Notes: a model not told the origin generated them from the letters alone. Positions 35,551 through 47,934 are shown, counted from the first letter of the stretch. The stretch: 64,000 nt of DNA from Cucumis sativus (GCF_000004075.3 NC_026656.2:23880607-23944606); one strand, 5' to 3'. Program-made: numbers and translations.

Positions 35551-38500
35551 TCAAACAAAATTTGTGAGGACTTTGCTAACCAGATGTTCCCCATAGACAG
35601 CTCTCTTGAATTTTGATTCTCCTCCTGTTCTATTCTTGCAAATTTCCAAAGGCTCTACAGCTGTGTCAAAGTTTGTCTGTTTTTACAGAACAACAGCAAG
35701 TTCATATACATTAATGAAAAGCAGAAGAAAGAGAGGGATTACTGTAGTGGATAGAAGGAACAGAGAGAAAGAGGAAGAGACCTCATAGAAATATGCTACA
35801 CAAACTCTATATTTCAAAGATTTGTTGATAACTCGATGTAAAGTTGACTCGTACAGCCCATTTGAGTAGATCTACAAATTCCAAAAGTTTTTCAATCAAA
35901 ATATCCAATTAATTTGAACTGAGATATTCAAACGCGATCCTGTACCTTGAGCATGTCACCAATGTTACAAACAAAACTTCCAGCAATTGGTGGAGCTGAT
36001 ATCCATTCTCCAGATAAGTTTCTCACCTTTCACCAACTTATCCATCAGTTTATAAAGCAATAACTGAAGCAGGAGAAGATAGGGAGGAAAGAAAAGAAGC
36101 AACACCAAAATCATTTTGATGATTGTTGATTGTTTCAATCTTTACCTGAAGTGCAGTAATATCATCATCCTGATTAACCAATGTCAACAAACCTATCAAG
36201 GACTGATATTTAGTACTATGTAATCAAATAAACAGATTTTTTAAACTCAGTCATGATTTAAAAGGCTTTTTTTTCCCTCTAAGTATTCTTTTTACCATAG
36301 TCGGTGTGAGCCCCGCTGGATGTTGCTCAATGGTGAAAAGTTGAAAATGAAAGGATGGGAAAAGAACAAGAGCCAAAGAAACACAAAAGCATTAGATCCT
36401 GAAGATATATAGGTAGAAAAAACTACTGAAGCTGCAAATTACCATCCAATGTCATTTTCTGGGACATCAGAGGCCTTCAAAGAGGAGATTCCAGGATAAC
36501 CAATAAGACGCGTAACCCAAAATGAATTTCCAGCTCTATCTCCCTCGAATTCATATGGGGATCCACCCAATGCTAAAGCGATTCCGCGCATAATATTTCT
36601 TGAAACATCTGATAACATATTAGAATTGACAAGTAAGAATCTATATTTTTTTTTCCTTTTTGGGTTGGGTTGGGTTGGGGGAGCTAACAAAGAAACTTTG
36701 CCTGTGCAGAGGTTGATATATTCTTCCATCAGTTGCTTGAAGTTGGGAGGATCAAGTGGCCTATATCCATACAAATAAGAACAATCTCAGATTGAATCCA
36801 TCTCAATACTATAAGTGTTTGATTCACCATCTCCTTAAGTTGGTGTAAACAATTTAACTCTGTTAGACTTACAATTTTATCGAATAACTCCATTTTCCAT
36901 TTTTTATACTATTCACATTTACCAAGGAACTTTATCTTCCCTTCTACCACTACTTACCTTCTTAATCTACTTTTTACAATTATAGAGGAACTCAACCTTA
37001 CAACTTTGCATCCTAAACACAAACTTACTAACTCCAACGTATGACCCCAAGACTTATTAACTTCACTCAATGGAAGTGGGCTAAATGTCCCCCAAACATT
37101 CCCTAAAATATGGAAGAAATATGTTGATAGTAAAATGGAATCACTGGAAGAGGCATTGAAACTGGCAACTAACAACAAATTGATTAAATCTATGTTTTCT
37201 TTAATTTGTTAGTGTCCGGGTCAACTTACACACTCCTCGAGTATCATGAGACAACTCGCTTGACCCTACAACATTAGGTGAAAATACTAGGTAGGTAACC
37301 ACCAAGGATTGAATCTACATTTTGAAATCCATAAATTATGCTTACCATTGGTTACTACCCTCCATAGTTTTGCCAAGAGTTCCATACGTTCCTGGTTTAA
37401 ATTCCCTATAGCACTGTATACAATTGCAAACATGAAGACACAGAAGTTTAGAAATTCAAAATACAGGAATAGATGGCTTCCATTATGACATGGAAAGTTA
37501 ATATCAGCAACTTGTTCAATAGATGAAGACAAACTCACGTCTATAGCTTCATGCATATCTGGAACTCCTTTGGTTATGTTTTCCCCTACTCTTTGATATC
37601 CTCTGCATATAAAATTTTAAATGCGCATTGGCTTCTTGAAATTATCAACAGAAAATTTGGCTGTTTACATGTGTGAGAAATAACATCCTATTCTCTTCAA
37701 CAAACCTGTATCCACTGTCTGGAGTCAACTTGATTTTAATTTTTTCTTCATAAGGAAGTTGGAAAAACATGCGTGTCACTTTCTTTACCTCACTAAGGAG
37801 GGATTCAGAAATACCATGGCCCTTCTGATAAATCACAAGACATTTTTTTGTCAAATTTCATGTCAACATATTTGTGTTAGAAGTGAAAAGAAAAGGATGA
37901 ATACTTTAAAGAATGGTTATATTATCATACCAAAAAGTATTAGAACTGGACAGAAAACTTCATGTTTTGAGAAATAAGGATGTTATTAATTATTCTCAGT
38001 ACAGCTAGCCAAGACCTTTTAGAATTTCTTTTCTTGAAAATTTTCAAATGGCACAAGTATTTTACTCATAACTTTAGATGATTATCCTTAAAATATTAAA
38101 CATCTACACTATCAATCTCTTCTAAGTTAATAGTTTAATATGGTAGACCAAGTTAACTCAACTTCTAGAAGTGAAAATTTATTCGGGCTTGGAGGGGTAG
38201 ACTATGCAAAATTGACTCACAAGTCATATCAGATGATCTTGATGTAATTGAATTTTCCTATGAAAAATCAAATGGTGCTCGAATACGAAGTTCATGAAGC
38301 TGCCTAGAAATTTGATACAGATTAATGGACCATTTACTTGGGTCTAATTTGAGATCCAACATTATTCTTACTTCCAGAAATCAGGTGGATCTCTACCTCA
38401 GCGCTAACCGAGCACCAGAGAAATGGTAGTCTTACCTTGACTTTTTGAGGAATCTTTCATCAGTGGTTGTGAATGACTTCACTAATCACACTGGTGCACA

Positions 38501-39439
38501 GGAAATGTCACTTGGGGATCTTGTCATTATGTGACTTCAACATTCATCTTTTATTTCGTTTTATAAACAACAAACTTTAGGAGCATTAAAAGTTGGGTCA
38601 AGAGTGGAATTTAAAGACATGTTTGGGAGTATTTTAAAATGATTTAAATCACTGTTTTTAATTAATCAAAACCAATTTTGTGTGATTTTCAACTTGAAAC
38701 GACTGATTTTAAACTATGACTCCCAAACATGTACTAAATCCCTAAATAGTCGCAAGTGAAGACCTCATCAACAATGGAAAAGCTTGGCCAGGAGGGAGAG
38801 GTAGTCTTAATGGTGGTAGTTGGGAGGAAATAGACATTAAAATCAAGCAGAAATTGGTTTTTAGGAGTGGGTAGATTAATTATTGGAGGTAAAAACCAAG
38901 TGCTAAATCAAAGTAATTTCAACAACTTTACTTTGTGTGGGCCAATAGATTCCTAATTTGACACAGCAAGAAAAGTACTATGTAGAATAAGTTCCTTAGA
39001 ACATTAATTACAAAGAAGAGACCAGTAGCTACCAGCAACATCAAATGATAATTCATCACTTCGAAAGAGAGGAAGGGGGCAATAGAAATACCGCATAAAA
39101 GAAGCCAGTCTCTCTACAAGCTTGATCTAATTGCTTAACAACTTCAATTACACTTGCATCCTCTCCCATTTTGGGATCATCTCTCTTTTCCATAAGAGGG
39201 CCAACATCTGAACAAAAAAAGGGTTTGAATTAATTAGAAAAAGAACTAAAATTTTGAAATTCCAAGGAGGAATTGCAAGTCCCTTTTACTTCCTCGCCAT
39301 TTTGAATCTTCTTTTACGAAACCAACCAAAACCCATGATTCAGAAATTGCAAAAGAACATGAAACTAAAATTGAAAAGGTGAGGAAGTAATTAGGGTGTG
39401 ATTACCGATTACGGGAAAGGATGTGAAGTCGGTAGGCAT
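35551..39439 (-). CDS. 2-oxoglutarate/Fe(II)-dependent dioxygenase (At3g50210/At3g49630 type), 12 exons
   Basis: On the minus strand the exons are 39406-39439, 39092-39207, 37706-37824, 37539-37602, 37346-37413, 36702-36760, 36443-36608, 36296-36315, 36146-36192, 35946-36026, 35782-35871 and 35551-35676. All phases join, giving 329 residues, the usual length. The N-terminal DIOX_N part includes GFFYAKGHGIS and FFQLPYEEK. The core has [12 protein letters not shown] and [11 protein letters not shown]. The iron ligands are H212-x-D214 and H270, and R280 would bind 2-oxoglutarate. Family relatives are plant soluble dioxygenases of uncharacterised substrate, one (DIN11) induced in darkness. Intron 6 has a GC donor, is 93 nt and has no in-frame stop. 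Exon 8 is only 20 nt and carries HxD. Intron 2 contains a MITE. Confidence 0.93.
38610..38740. mobile_element. small MITE in dioxygenase intron 2
   Basis: ACATGTTTGGGAGT at 38617 is matched by its inverse ACTCCCAAACATGT ending at 38732, and inversion continues inward (TTTAAA-rich). At about 120 bp with ACATGTTTGGGAGT ends it fits a common plant MITE type. It carries no coding sequence and lies between splice sites without disturbing them. Confidence 0.75.
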
Positions 39440-41548
39440 GAGTGAGGATTGATGATTTAGTCTTGAATTGAATAAGTACGAAAGAGAAATCGGATGATTT
39501 TGTTTGAGGTTCGTAGATAGGTTTATTTACAGATGAACAGTAAAGACCGGCAAGGCTGCTCCGTCCAGACAGGGGTCGGAGTTATGCAGACATTCGTCGT
39601 TGCTGAATCTCACCCGGAAGGGTTAGAACACAAATTTTGTATACAAATTATTTGGAATTAATAGTACCAAAACATAAAATATCATAAATGATGTAACCCA
39701 CTGTTTACTAATCCACCTTTAAAATGGGTGCATTTGTAACGTGTTTTCATTCATGAATCTATCGTAATAACTATGATTCAATTTCTTCTAGTCATGTTCG
39801 TTACTTTGTATTTGATACTTCTTATCGTTATTATTATTATCTAATGATAATTAATAACGATATGTTTGTCGATAATAGTAGTTGTGATAGATTCATATAC
39901 AATTTTTCTACTATGGTAGTAGTAATTAAAGATAATGGTAAGGGTATATAAGGAAAAATTGGAAAATCGTTTAAAACGGACAAAAACGTTAATATGCTAC
40001 TTGATTGATTGACCTCAGTTTTCCAATTAAATTGTGTATGTTAGTATGAATTTAGAGGTTGTGGATCCCACATTTGATTATGATTGTTAAACAACAAATG
40101 AAATCAAATAGGTCATTTTTAGGTTATAATTGAATTAATGACCTAATTTTAAACTTTGTGAGGTCTTGTAAAAGTAAATATGTTTTAACATTTGCTCAAC
40201 TTATAAGTATCATTTGAAATAACACAAGAAAACATATGAAAAGAAAGAGGTAGCTAAAACAAAGTTACATAAACTAAGATGAGACCAAAACAAAATTGCA
40301 CTACATGAGGTACTGCATATCTCAAGCTTGATTGTGTATCTTTTGGCGCATAATTGTGACATAATCGTGTCTGGGCACCCCAAACTAGGAGATTATGCAT
40401 CATCTGTTGCACAAGTATGTGATCACGTGGCTCTCTTTGTCCCCTTTTGTTTTGGTTATATCTTCATCAATAATGACTTCTTTTTAGGTTATTTTCAGTA
40501 ATTATGAGTAAGTAATGCTTGTGACTTGCTGAATATGCATCATAATTACTAAATTTTTACCAAGCTATGAATCTGAAAATTGGAGAAATGTTATGATTGA
40601 AGAACTTGGTGCGATGGAAAAAAATAAGACTTTAATTTCCAACAAATCTCTTGTTTTCAAATGACTAAATAGACATATACGAAGTTCTTTAAGCCATTTT
40701 TGTTTCATTGATAGAGTGGATATCAGAATTAACACGCAGAAATATAGGATATCCTTAGTCTTGAGAGTTTTGAATAACCTATAGAAACATGATTTTTTTT
40801 TTTTTTCTAATTCACATTTTACACCATTACCCTTCCATTTAATTACATATACACATATCACCTACCACAATGATACTTATTGGTAGTAAAGAAAAAGGTG
40901 AGTAGAGTAGGTTTATATATAAGATGGAATATTGAGTGATAGGAGAGCATAAGACCGATGAGCTAATGAGATGGAGGTTTTATGTAATTGATAGTTAATA
41001 ATGAATGAAGAAGTGTTGGTAAAATTGAAAAGGCTTCTAGAAAGGAAAATGTGAAGCATTGGCATCCGAATTTGGAAGAAAACAAGCGGCGCCCTGAGAT
41101 GAAAGAGAACGTACTAAAGTCTCCCACTCTATTTCAAGAATTGGCGTGATTCTCAAGCGAAATTTCCGTAATTCACCACACAAATTCTTAAAGAAAAAGA
41201 AAAAGAAAAAACTCACAGATTCTGATTTGACTTTTGAAACCCCAACCCCAACCCCAACCCCCATCATCATCTCCCAATTTAATTTCCCCTCGATATTTAT
41301 CCAAATTCAGAAACATAATCTTGACAATTTTATGCTCCATTCTTCCAATCTCAGCCGTACGTTTCGTTCAACCTCCGATTCTCCCCCACTGCTCCTTCCA
41401 CTACCTTTTTCTTTCTATTAAACTCTCCTCTTACACGCTTCTTCTCTTTCTCTCTTTCTGTCTGCGCTACGATCGCCCATTTCCGATTTACGTTTCAGGG
41501 CTCCAACACCTGTTCTTGGGTTTCTTTACTTTCTTCTTATACACAGCC
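39440..41548. other. divergent promoter region of dioxygenase and SCE1
   Basis: About 2.1 kb between two divergent genes. It contains dioxygenase leader sequence, AT-rich spacer, a (CCCCAA)n-like tract on the plus strand at 41239-41265 and pyrimidine-rich SCE1 leader. Minus/plus open frames here are low complexity. No further gene is seen. Confidence 0.55.
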
Positions 41549-44500
41549 ATGTCCGGGGGTATTGCACGCGGTCGCCTTGCGGAGGAGCGGAAGTCCTGGC
41601 GAAAGAATCATCCCCATGTCCGTTTTCGTTCTCTCTTCTCTTTTCGGGGAAAGACCCTTGTTTTTGTTTTGATTTTTCTTTTCTTTTTTTAGGGTTTTGT
41701 TGCCAAACCGGAGACGATGCCTGATGGGACTGTGAATTTGATGATTTGGCATTGCATTATTCCTGGGAAAGTTGGGGTATGGTTTTTTTCTTTTTCTTTT
41801 TCTTTTTTTCTTTTTTTCCTTGCAATTTCGTGGATGTGTTTTGTATTGGGGTTTTGATTTATGGCTTGATTGTTGCTTTGGATGTATTGCAGTTGATGCC
41901 TAAATTGCGACATGGACTCTTCCCATGTTCTGAATCTTGCATGCCCTAATTCTTGTTTTGCTCTGTGGAGCTCTGTGTTGGGTTCTTGATGAAGGATGTT
42001 ATTTCTATGATTTAACGGGATGGTATTAGTTATTTAAGCTTCTAGACACCTCTTAGTTCAACTATATTTAGAATCTAGATTTGGGAAAATGAAACAAACT
42101 TTGTGACTCTATCTGTCTTCCTGTGTCTGCGTACTCGAACTTCATTTCACTTTTCTTTGCTTGTTATGGCGTTCGGGGCATCTAGGACTTTTCTTTTCAA
42201 CTTGGGATTACGAACTGGCCTGTCTTTTGAAGCTTTTATCCTTGCAATCAACTGGTATTATGGCTAAAAGACAACCTTCTTTCCCATGGCAAACTATCTT
42301 GATTTCAGGGCTCTAAGTTCCTTTTGGCCAACTACTTGAACTCTCTGATCACCAAATGAAGCTTGTTGAATACAGGAATTGAAGAAAGGTTTAAAGTAAA
42401 TTGGGTACTATATTAAAACCTTTTTTTTAAGTAGTATATGGTGACCAGTGTCCAGTCGACACCTTCATGCAGATTCTTATGATAACAAAACTGAAAATAT
42501 TTTCCCCATATTCCAGGTTCTTCAATATATAATCCATTTGCTGCTGTACCATGTTAGTATAAAGAAATGGAATAAGTGAAATCTTGAGTAATTATCTAGG
42601 CTGAGAAGTTATTTTGGTGTATAATTCTATTAGAAAATGGAAAGTAATAATTTCCAAATTGCGACTAGGGAAAGGAGGTATGCATTTTATCCTTTGTCAG
42701 CTGAAATAGGCCTACAAGTGCGTTGTTTAAGCACAATTTTAGGCCGTAGCATGCTTTTCATCAACAGTAATTGGGGATTTCCGTTGACAGCCTCACTTTG
42801 AAGGTTTAATTATTAATACTTGTTGGGTTCTAGTATCAAGTATGTGAATGACTTTGTTGAAATCACATCTATTGTCTATGTGAATGGATCCTTCCCGACT
42901 TGATTTTTACTTGAATTTACTTTTCCCTTTTTTTGTATACTTTACCAGACCTATACCTGAGCTTTGCTTGAAACTCAACGTTTCTGTTTTTACACTGAAA
43001 CTAGATTCACTCGAGCATAAGTTGGTCTCAGACTCTCAATGCATTTTCAGTGTATGCATGCATAATACTTTAGTAGGAAAGTCTTTGGTTATTAATCTCT
43101 ACTTCTGGGTTACGCTTTCCACTTTTCTTAAACTTTGTGCTGTTCTTTAAAATGTTCCCGTCTATATTCCTTCTTTCTATCATGTATATTAATCTGTGGA
43201 CTTTGTTCATCAACTTAAGTACTTCTTTGAAGTTTTCTATAGCATTGAAACTTGACAAAGCTATTCTTAGAAAAAAAAAGGTTGACAAAGCCATTAATTT
43301 TCTACAGACAGACTGGGAGGGTGGTTTCTTCCCCCTTACACTCAATTTCAGTGAAGACTACCCAAGTAAGCCACCAAAGTGTAGATTTCCTCAGGGCTTC
43401 TTCCATCCTAACGTGTACCCATCAGGAACTGTCTGTCTATCGATTCTCAATGAAGATAGTGTAAGTAGTAAATGAAATCTTATGTCTGTATGTTCATTGA
43501 AACATCACCTGTCCTATCCTTGAATTTCCTTTGTTCATGTGTAGGGGTGGAGACCAGCCATAACAGTTAAACAAATTCTTGTTGGAATCCAGGATTTGCT
43601 GGATCAACCAAACCCTGCTGATCCTGCTCAGACAGAGGGGTATCATCTCTTCATCCAGGTATGTCATATTTTGTTTTTAGATAGGGCAGCGGAAAGCTCA
43701 ATCCTTGGCCATGAGGGTAGGCTAAGTGTATTCCGTAGTGATATATCTATGCTTGCAGATGTAAAACTAGTGATTTCAAAGATTTTGGGAGTGGTAATGG
43801 CGACATTTGGTTCTCAATTTTGTGTGAAGGCATGAGAATCAGAAATCCATGCATATAGCATGTTCAGCTATTGGCATCTGACCTGCTTACTAATGTGTGG
43901 GAGTTTTAAGAGACATATTTGTTGGTCAAGGGTGGGGTGTAGTAAATTGAGAAGGCGTAGAAGAAATCAATTAATTATATGATTATCTGTTGTGTCTTTA
44001 CCCTCTTTACCCTGATTGGTTTAGGGCTTGTTGGCAACTTATTAGTTTTCTATTTTTTGTTTTTGAAAAATAATTTTTAAAAAACAGATGTGTTTGGTAA
44101 CTAATTCACCTTTTTGTTTTTCTTTAACCAAGAAACTTGCTTTTAAAATTATGAAGGAAAATTGAAAATGAATAAAAGATACTTAAAAAAAAATACATTT
44201 TGTTTTCCCAAAACAGAAAACAAAATCAGTTATTGAACGTATATGTTTTTTTTTAATAAAACAATTTTAAAAACATAAAATACAAAAACAAAAAGTTGAA
44301 ATGGTTACCAAATGGGCCTTAGTCATCTTTCTTATTCTGTTCCACTATAATTGATGATTCTCCTCGAGTATTACAACCATTGCTGTCTACTTTTGCACAC
44401 TAATTTTTTTTGTTTATTTCTAAAAATTAATTTTTCAGATGATCTTATCTACATGGTCCTGTGATTTTGAATTTTGTGCAAATTATTTTCGAGGGGGAAC

Positions 44501-45081
44501 ATTTTATGTATTTTTTATATTAATTGTTTCTAGATTAGATACAACAAAAGAGGCATACAATATGCATTTCTAGACTGCATGTGATCCTTGAAAGAGAAAC
44601 TTTGAGAATAGTTGGTTTTCAAAATGGAAAAACTGAAGGGGTCTTGACGGATGGCCGTCCAATTTCCAACTTTCATATGTCCTCATGAGTCATGTGAGTT
44701 TCAGTGTCATGTCCCTGGGAAAGGGTGTATGATTCTGGTTCTTACCTATAAACCACTTGATTTGGAGGGATTACTTGAACCATACTCTGTTTGAAGAGAT
44801 TTCTGACTGCTAGACTGTGTGGTTGGTAGCGGTTATTTTTGTTGAGGCACAGAGGTGTATACTTGAACAAGATGTGTTCTATAGGTTGTATGACCACGCC
44901 TTTGAGCTAACTGGCTGAAGAGTGTAATAACACAAGTTTTGTGAATGTGATGGAATTGGATACCTGTCTGACTTCTCTGATTTTCTATTGTTAAATGGAA
45001 GAATTTATTCTTGTGCAGGATGCCGTTGAGTACAAGAAGAGGGTTCGCCAACAAGCCAAGCAGTATCCACCTTTGGTGTAA
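41549..45081 (+). CDS. SCE1: SUMO-conjugating enzyme E2 (SCE1/UBC9)
   Basis: Exons 41549-41617, 41693-41776, 43308-43460, 43545-43658 and 45019-45081 give 160 residues, exactly the length of Arabidopsis SCE1. The protein starts [20 protein letters not shown], the basic N-terminal helix that contacts SUMO and E1. The UBC fold includes HPN at 84-86 and the catalytic cysteine C94 in [12 protein letters not shown]. The conserved [11 protein letters not shown] and the C-terminal YKKRVRQQ helix that contacts substrates are present. It accepts SUMO from the SAE1/SAE2 E1 and passes it to lysines, mostly in the nucleus; it is essential in plants. All introns are GT-AG and in phase 0. Intron 4 carries a MITE. 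The sequence is strongly conserved, so confidence is very high. Confidence 0.98.
44021..44321. mobile_element. Tourist/PIF-like MITE in SCE1 intron 4
   Basis: TTA then GGGCTTGTTGGCAAC at the left is mirrored at the right by GTTACCAAATGGGCC then TTA. The TTA repeats look like a 3-bp target duplication typical of PIF/Harbinger MITEs. The interior is a run of TTTTTGTTTTTG and its complement, so the whole 300 bp can fold on itself. Related GATAACCATTT/GGTTACCAAA pieces occur in ABCB introns. Confidence 0.7.
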
Positions 45082-45943
45082 GCTGATTGTGGTTGCCATT
45101 AAACTTCTTGAGTACTATGATGATATTAGCAGCCAGTTGCCACTGATTGAATCAACATTTTAAAACTGACTCGTTTTATAGATCGTTGGTATGTGGTGCA
45201 CATTTCAACTGTCATGATAATCTCTGAAACTTTAGTGTTTCCCAGATATGGAACCAACTTATGTCAATATTTATATTGGTAGACATGTCAACAGCCTGGT
45301 GCTGCATTGTGTTCATATTGTGAACTTGTGGTTTCTTGCTCTAAAAAGTGTATGAAAGAAAAGGTTTTTTTCTTAACGTATGGATCAACTGCTACTTGCT
45401 TTTATAAAGAATGCCTTTTTTATGTAGGTCTTCTCTCTTAAGATTGATTGAATAACCTCATCATTGCTCTTGATAACAGGGATGCTCATTACTTATTTAG
45501 ATTTTCCTGTCAATGGCTGCAGTGGCAATCAGCGCTTTGAAGTAGAAATCTAGAAAATTATGATGACTTGGAAACATTCTGATGATGATTTTTCTTTATG
45601 GTATTTTACTACTTTTTAATGTCCAATCATCTGGTTTTGCTAAATTAATACGCTTGTGTGGCCGTTGTTGAGTTTTGCTTGCATTGACACATGAAACGGT
45701 TTAAGAACACGATCAAGTGGTTAGCTTGAAATTGTCACCGTTCCCCAATGTTATCCTCCTTTTTATCTTTACACTAAGAAGTCATTTATAGGCTTTCTAC
45801 ATTTACATTTGTCCCGCACGCACTCGAATCATCATCTGAACCCTTCCAATGGTTACTAGTAAGAGTGAGGGAACTGAGATCCGTTTGATTTGGGAGTTTT
45901 GGACCTTAGTGGAATTTGAAAAGTAGTCATTCACAAAGGACAT
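45082..45943. other. SCE1 3' flank
   Basis: 3' untranslated region and downstream sequence of SCE1 up to the insertion site of the gag-only retrotransposon. No other gene is seen. Confidence 0.6.
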
Positions 45944-46174
45944 TGATGTAATTCAAGTCTGAATTTAATTTCTCAAAATGAATTCTCTGCCAATTATGGC
46001 TAAGATAAGGGGTATTTATTGAGAATTTGTAAGTAGTTACAATTAGTTGAAATAACTGTTTATGAAACAGCCTTAACTGTTAAACAGTTTAACTGTTTAA
46101 ACAGTTTAACTGTTTAAACTGTTTTACTAACTAACTACAGCTGTTTAACCATAGCTTTATTCTATATTACATCA
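45944..46174 (-). repeat. LTR (3' LTR in element orientation)
   Basis: It includes a palindromic array of AACTGTTTA-type units at about 46074-46125, with one more 8-bp unit than the other LTR. It also supplies the gag stop codon (TAG at 46162-46164 on the minus strand). Confidence 0.96.
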
Positions 46175-47901
46175 TTCCACCCCCTTAGCATCAAACTCGT
46201 CCCGAGTTTGTCATGAAAGTTGAAATCCATCTGGTGCAATGGAGTATGACCAAACCAACCTCCTACATTTTGGACAAAAATATTGTGTTCGAAGGGATAA
46301 AATCGAGACAAAAAATCAAATATGGCCACTAAAAGATGAATCTCTCCATCGGCCATAAACCCAAAAAAGACGTTCCCTTCAATCTCATTTAAAGCCGTCT
46401 TCAAAGAATCAATTTCAAAAGAATAAACTTTTGAAGAAAATCCTTCCAGAATCACATTTTCTTTATTATTCGCTTCAAGTTCTTTGACGGTTTGAAGATT
46501 CATTTCCACCTCAACCAATGTGTCGTTGATCTTTTGCTCGGTGTTTGATACTTCTTTTTCATCTTCTTTGTTTTCTTTACTCATATCACTGCCTTCATCT
46601 TCAGCTAGTGCTATTGTTTTCCTTTGGGGGCAGTTGTTGGATAAGTGGCCAGGTTCACCACATCGAAAACACTTCCCTAAGGACGGGCGAGTGTAATTGT
46701 TTAGACTCTTCCCCCTGCCTGCTCCTTCTTTCTTTTTGCTTGCCTCTTGAGTATCGAACTCTTTACCCTTCTCAGCCACTGATGTTGCTGGTTGTTCCTC
46801 CGTCCTCCTGTTGTAAGGTTGCTTCTTGGTGGAGTTCGTCTCCCATGTAATCTTTCTGTTAGAGTTCTTCAATCGTGCTGTGATCATTTCCTCTACTGTC
46901 TCCGCAAGAGAAATAGCTTCCGACAAGAAGCGAAAGGGCTGTAACTTTACCTTTTCCTTGATATCAAATCGTAATCCGCCAATGAACCTTGCAATCTGAT
47001 GCTGTTCGTTCTCACTCAGATTGGTTCTTGCGCTCAATCTGTGGAATTCTTCAATATATTCTGCCACAATTCGGCTCCCTTGGCGGCAATTCTGATATTG
47101 ATTATACAATGTTTGTTCGTAGTTCGGTGGCAGAAAGCGTGTCTTCAAGAGCTTCTTCATCTTCTCCCACGATTGGATAGGTGGTTTGCCGAATTTCTGC
47201 CGATTTATTTCTAGTTGGTCCCACCAAGCCGAGGCTCCTCCCCTCAACTTTAGAGCCACCAAATGTACCTTTTTTCTCTCGGGTGTATCCATATAGTTGA
47301 AGAAGTTCTCTGTATTTTTAATCCAGTCCAAGAAAGATTCAATATCGCGCTTGCCGTTGTACGTTGGTAAGTCAATTTTCATTTTGTAGTCATGATAAGT
47401 TTCTCGTCGTGCCTCCTGCCCTCTGTACCCTTGGGGCATTCGGTATTCTTCGTGGTCGTTCCAAATATTTCTTTGCTCGTCTCCACTTGATGATTCGTGA
47501 TCTTGCGCGTTTTGCCATTCGTCATAATCTTCTTGATCATCGTCGTCAGCGTATAATTGTGGTGGTGGGTTGAAATCAGCCCTTCCTCGGTTAGCGTATC
47601 TCGGGTTGTGGAGATTTCTGAAGTTTCCCCGTCCACGTTGTCTTCGCCTGTTGTTGATTTCACCATCGTCTGCCATTTCTGCTTCGAGCCGGGGCGGTGT
47701 CCGTAATTCGTCCATCCTTCTTGCCAATAGTTCAAAGTTGTCCATGACTCTGTCTATCTTCCGGTGTAAATCTCCCAAGGAGTCTTCGACGGCCAGCAAG
47801 CGAACCATTGATGTCCTTGGTGAGAGGGCGGCGGTGTCCTCCGTCTCTTCTTGCGCACGGTCGTCCCCCGTGGCTGGGTTGTTTCCTCTCCGGCCAGCCA
47901 T
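46162..47901 (-). CDS. retrotransposon gag-like polyprotein without pol
   Basis: Uninterrupted ORF of 579 residues starting 33 bases after the 5' LTR. Residues 32-66 look like a short coiled coil and 84-110 are Arg/Asn/Gly-rich. An acidic stretch covers about 118-150. Residues about 174-345 are a Ty3/gypsy-type gag domain (DLPTYNGKRDIESFLDWI, SAWWDQL, EYIEEFHRLSARTNL). A CCHC zinc knuckle C411-X2-C414-X4-H419-X4-C424 follows. From 430 there is a roughly 150-residue tail I do not recognise: acidic and Lys-rich, then hydrophobic/aromatic. The frame runs through the purine tract into the LTR, which provides the stop. Gag packages element RNA into virus-like particles. Lack of damage suggests recent activity or selection on gag. 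Confidence 0.93.
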   Translation of the reverse strand: MAGRRGNNPATGDDRAQEETEDTAALSPRTSMVRLLAVEDSLGDLHRKIDRVMDNFELLARRMDELRTPPRLEAEMADDGEINNRRRQRGRGNFRNLHNPRYANRGRADFNPPPQLYADDDDQEDYDEWQNAQDHESSSGDEQRNIWNDHEEYRMPQGYRGQEARRETYHDYKMKIDLPTYNGKRDIESFLDWIKNTENFFNYMDTPERKKVHLVALKLRGGASAWWDQLEINRQKFGKPPIQSWEKMKKLLKTRFLPPNYEQTLYNQYQNCRQGSRIVAEYIEEFHRLSARTNLSENEQHQIARFIGGLRFDIKEKVKLQPFRFLSEAISLAETVEEMITARLKNSNRKITWETNSTKKQPYNRRTEEQPATSVAEKGKEFDTQEASKKKEGAGRGKSLNNYTRPSLGKCFRCGEPGHLSNNCPQRKTIALAEDEGSDMSKENKEDEKEVSNTEQKINDTLVEVEMNLQTVKELEANNKENVILEGFSSKVYSFEIDSLKTALNEIEGNVFFGFMADGEIHLLVAIFDFLSRFYPFEHNIFVQNVGGWFGHTPLHQMDFNFHDKLGTSLMLRGWNDVI

Positions 47902-47918
47902 CCGTCCAAGAATCGGGG

Positions 47919-47932
47919 CTGCTCTGATACCA
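47919..47932 (-). promoter_or_regulatory. primer-binding site (initiator tRNA-Met)
   Basis: On the minus strand TGGTATCAGAGCAG lies two bases inside the 5' LTR. It is complementary to the 3' end of plant initiator tRNA-Met, the commonest LTR-retrotransposon primer in plants. Confidence 0.9.
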
Positions 47933-47934
47933 CT

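Noticed and set aside
41777..43307. Open frames within SCE1 intron 2 (for example 42884-43150)
   Set aside because: They lie inside an intron fixed by the exact 160-residue SCE1 model and are AT-rich chance frames.
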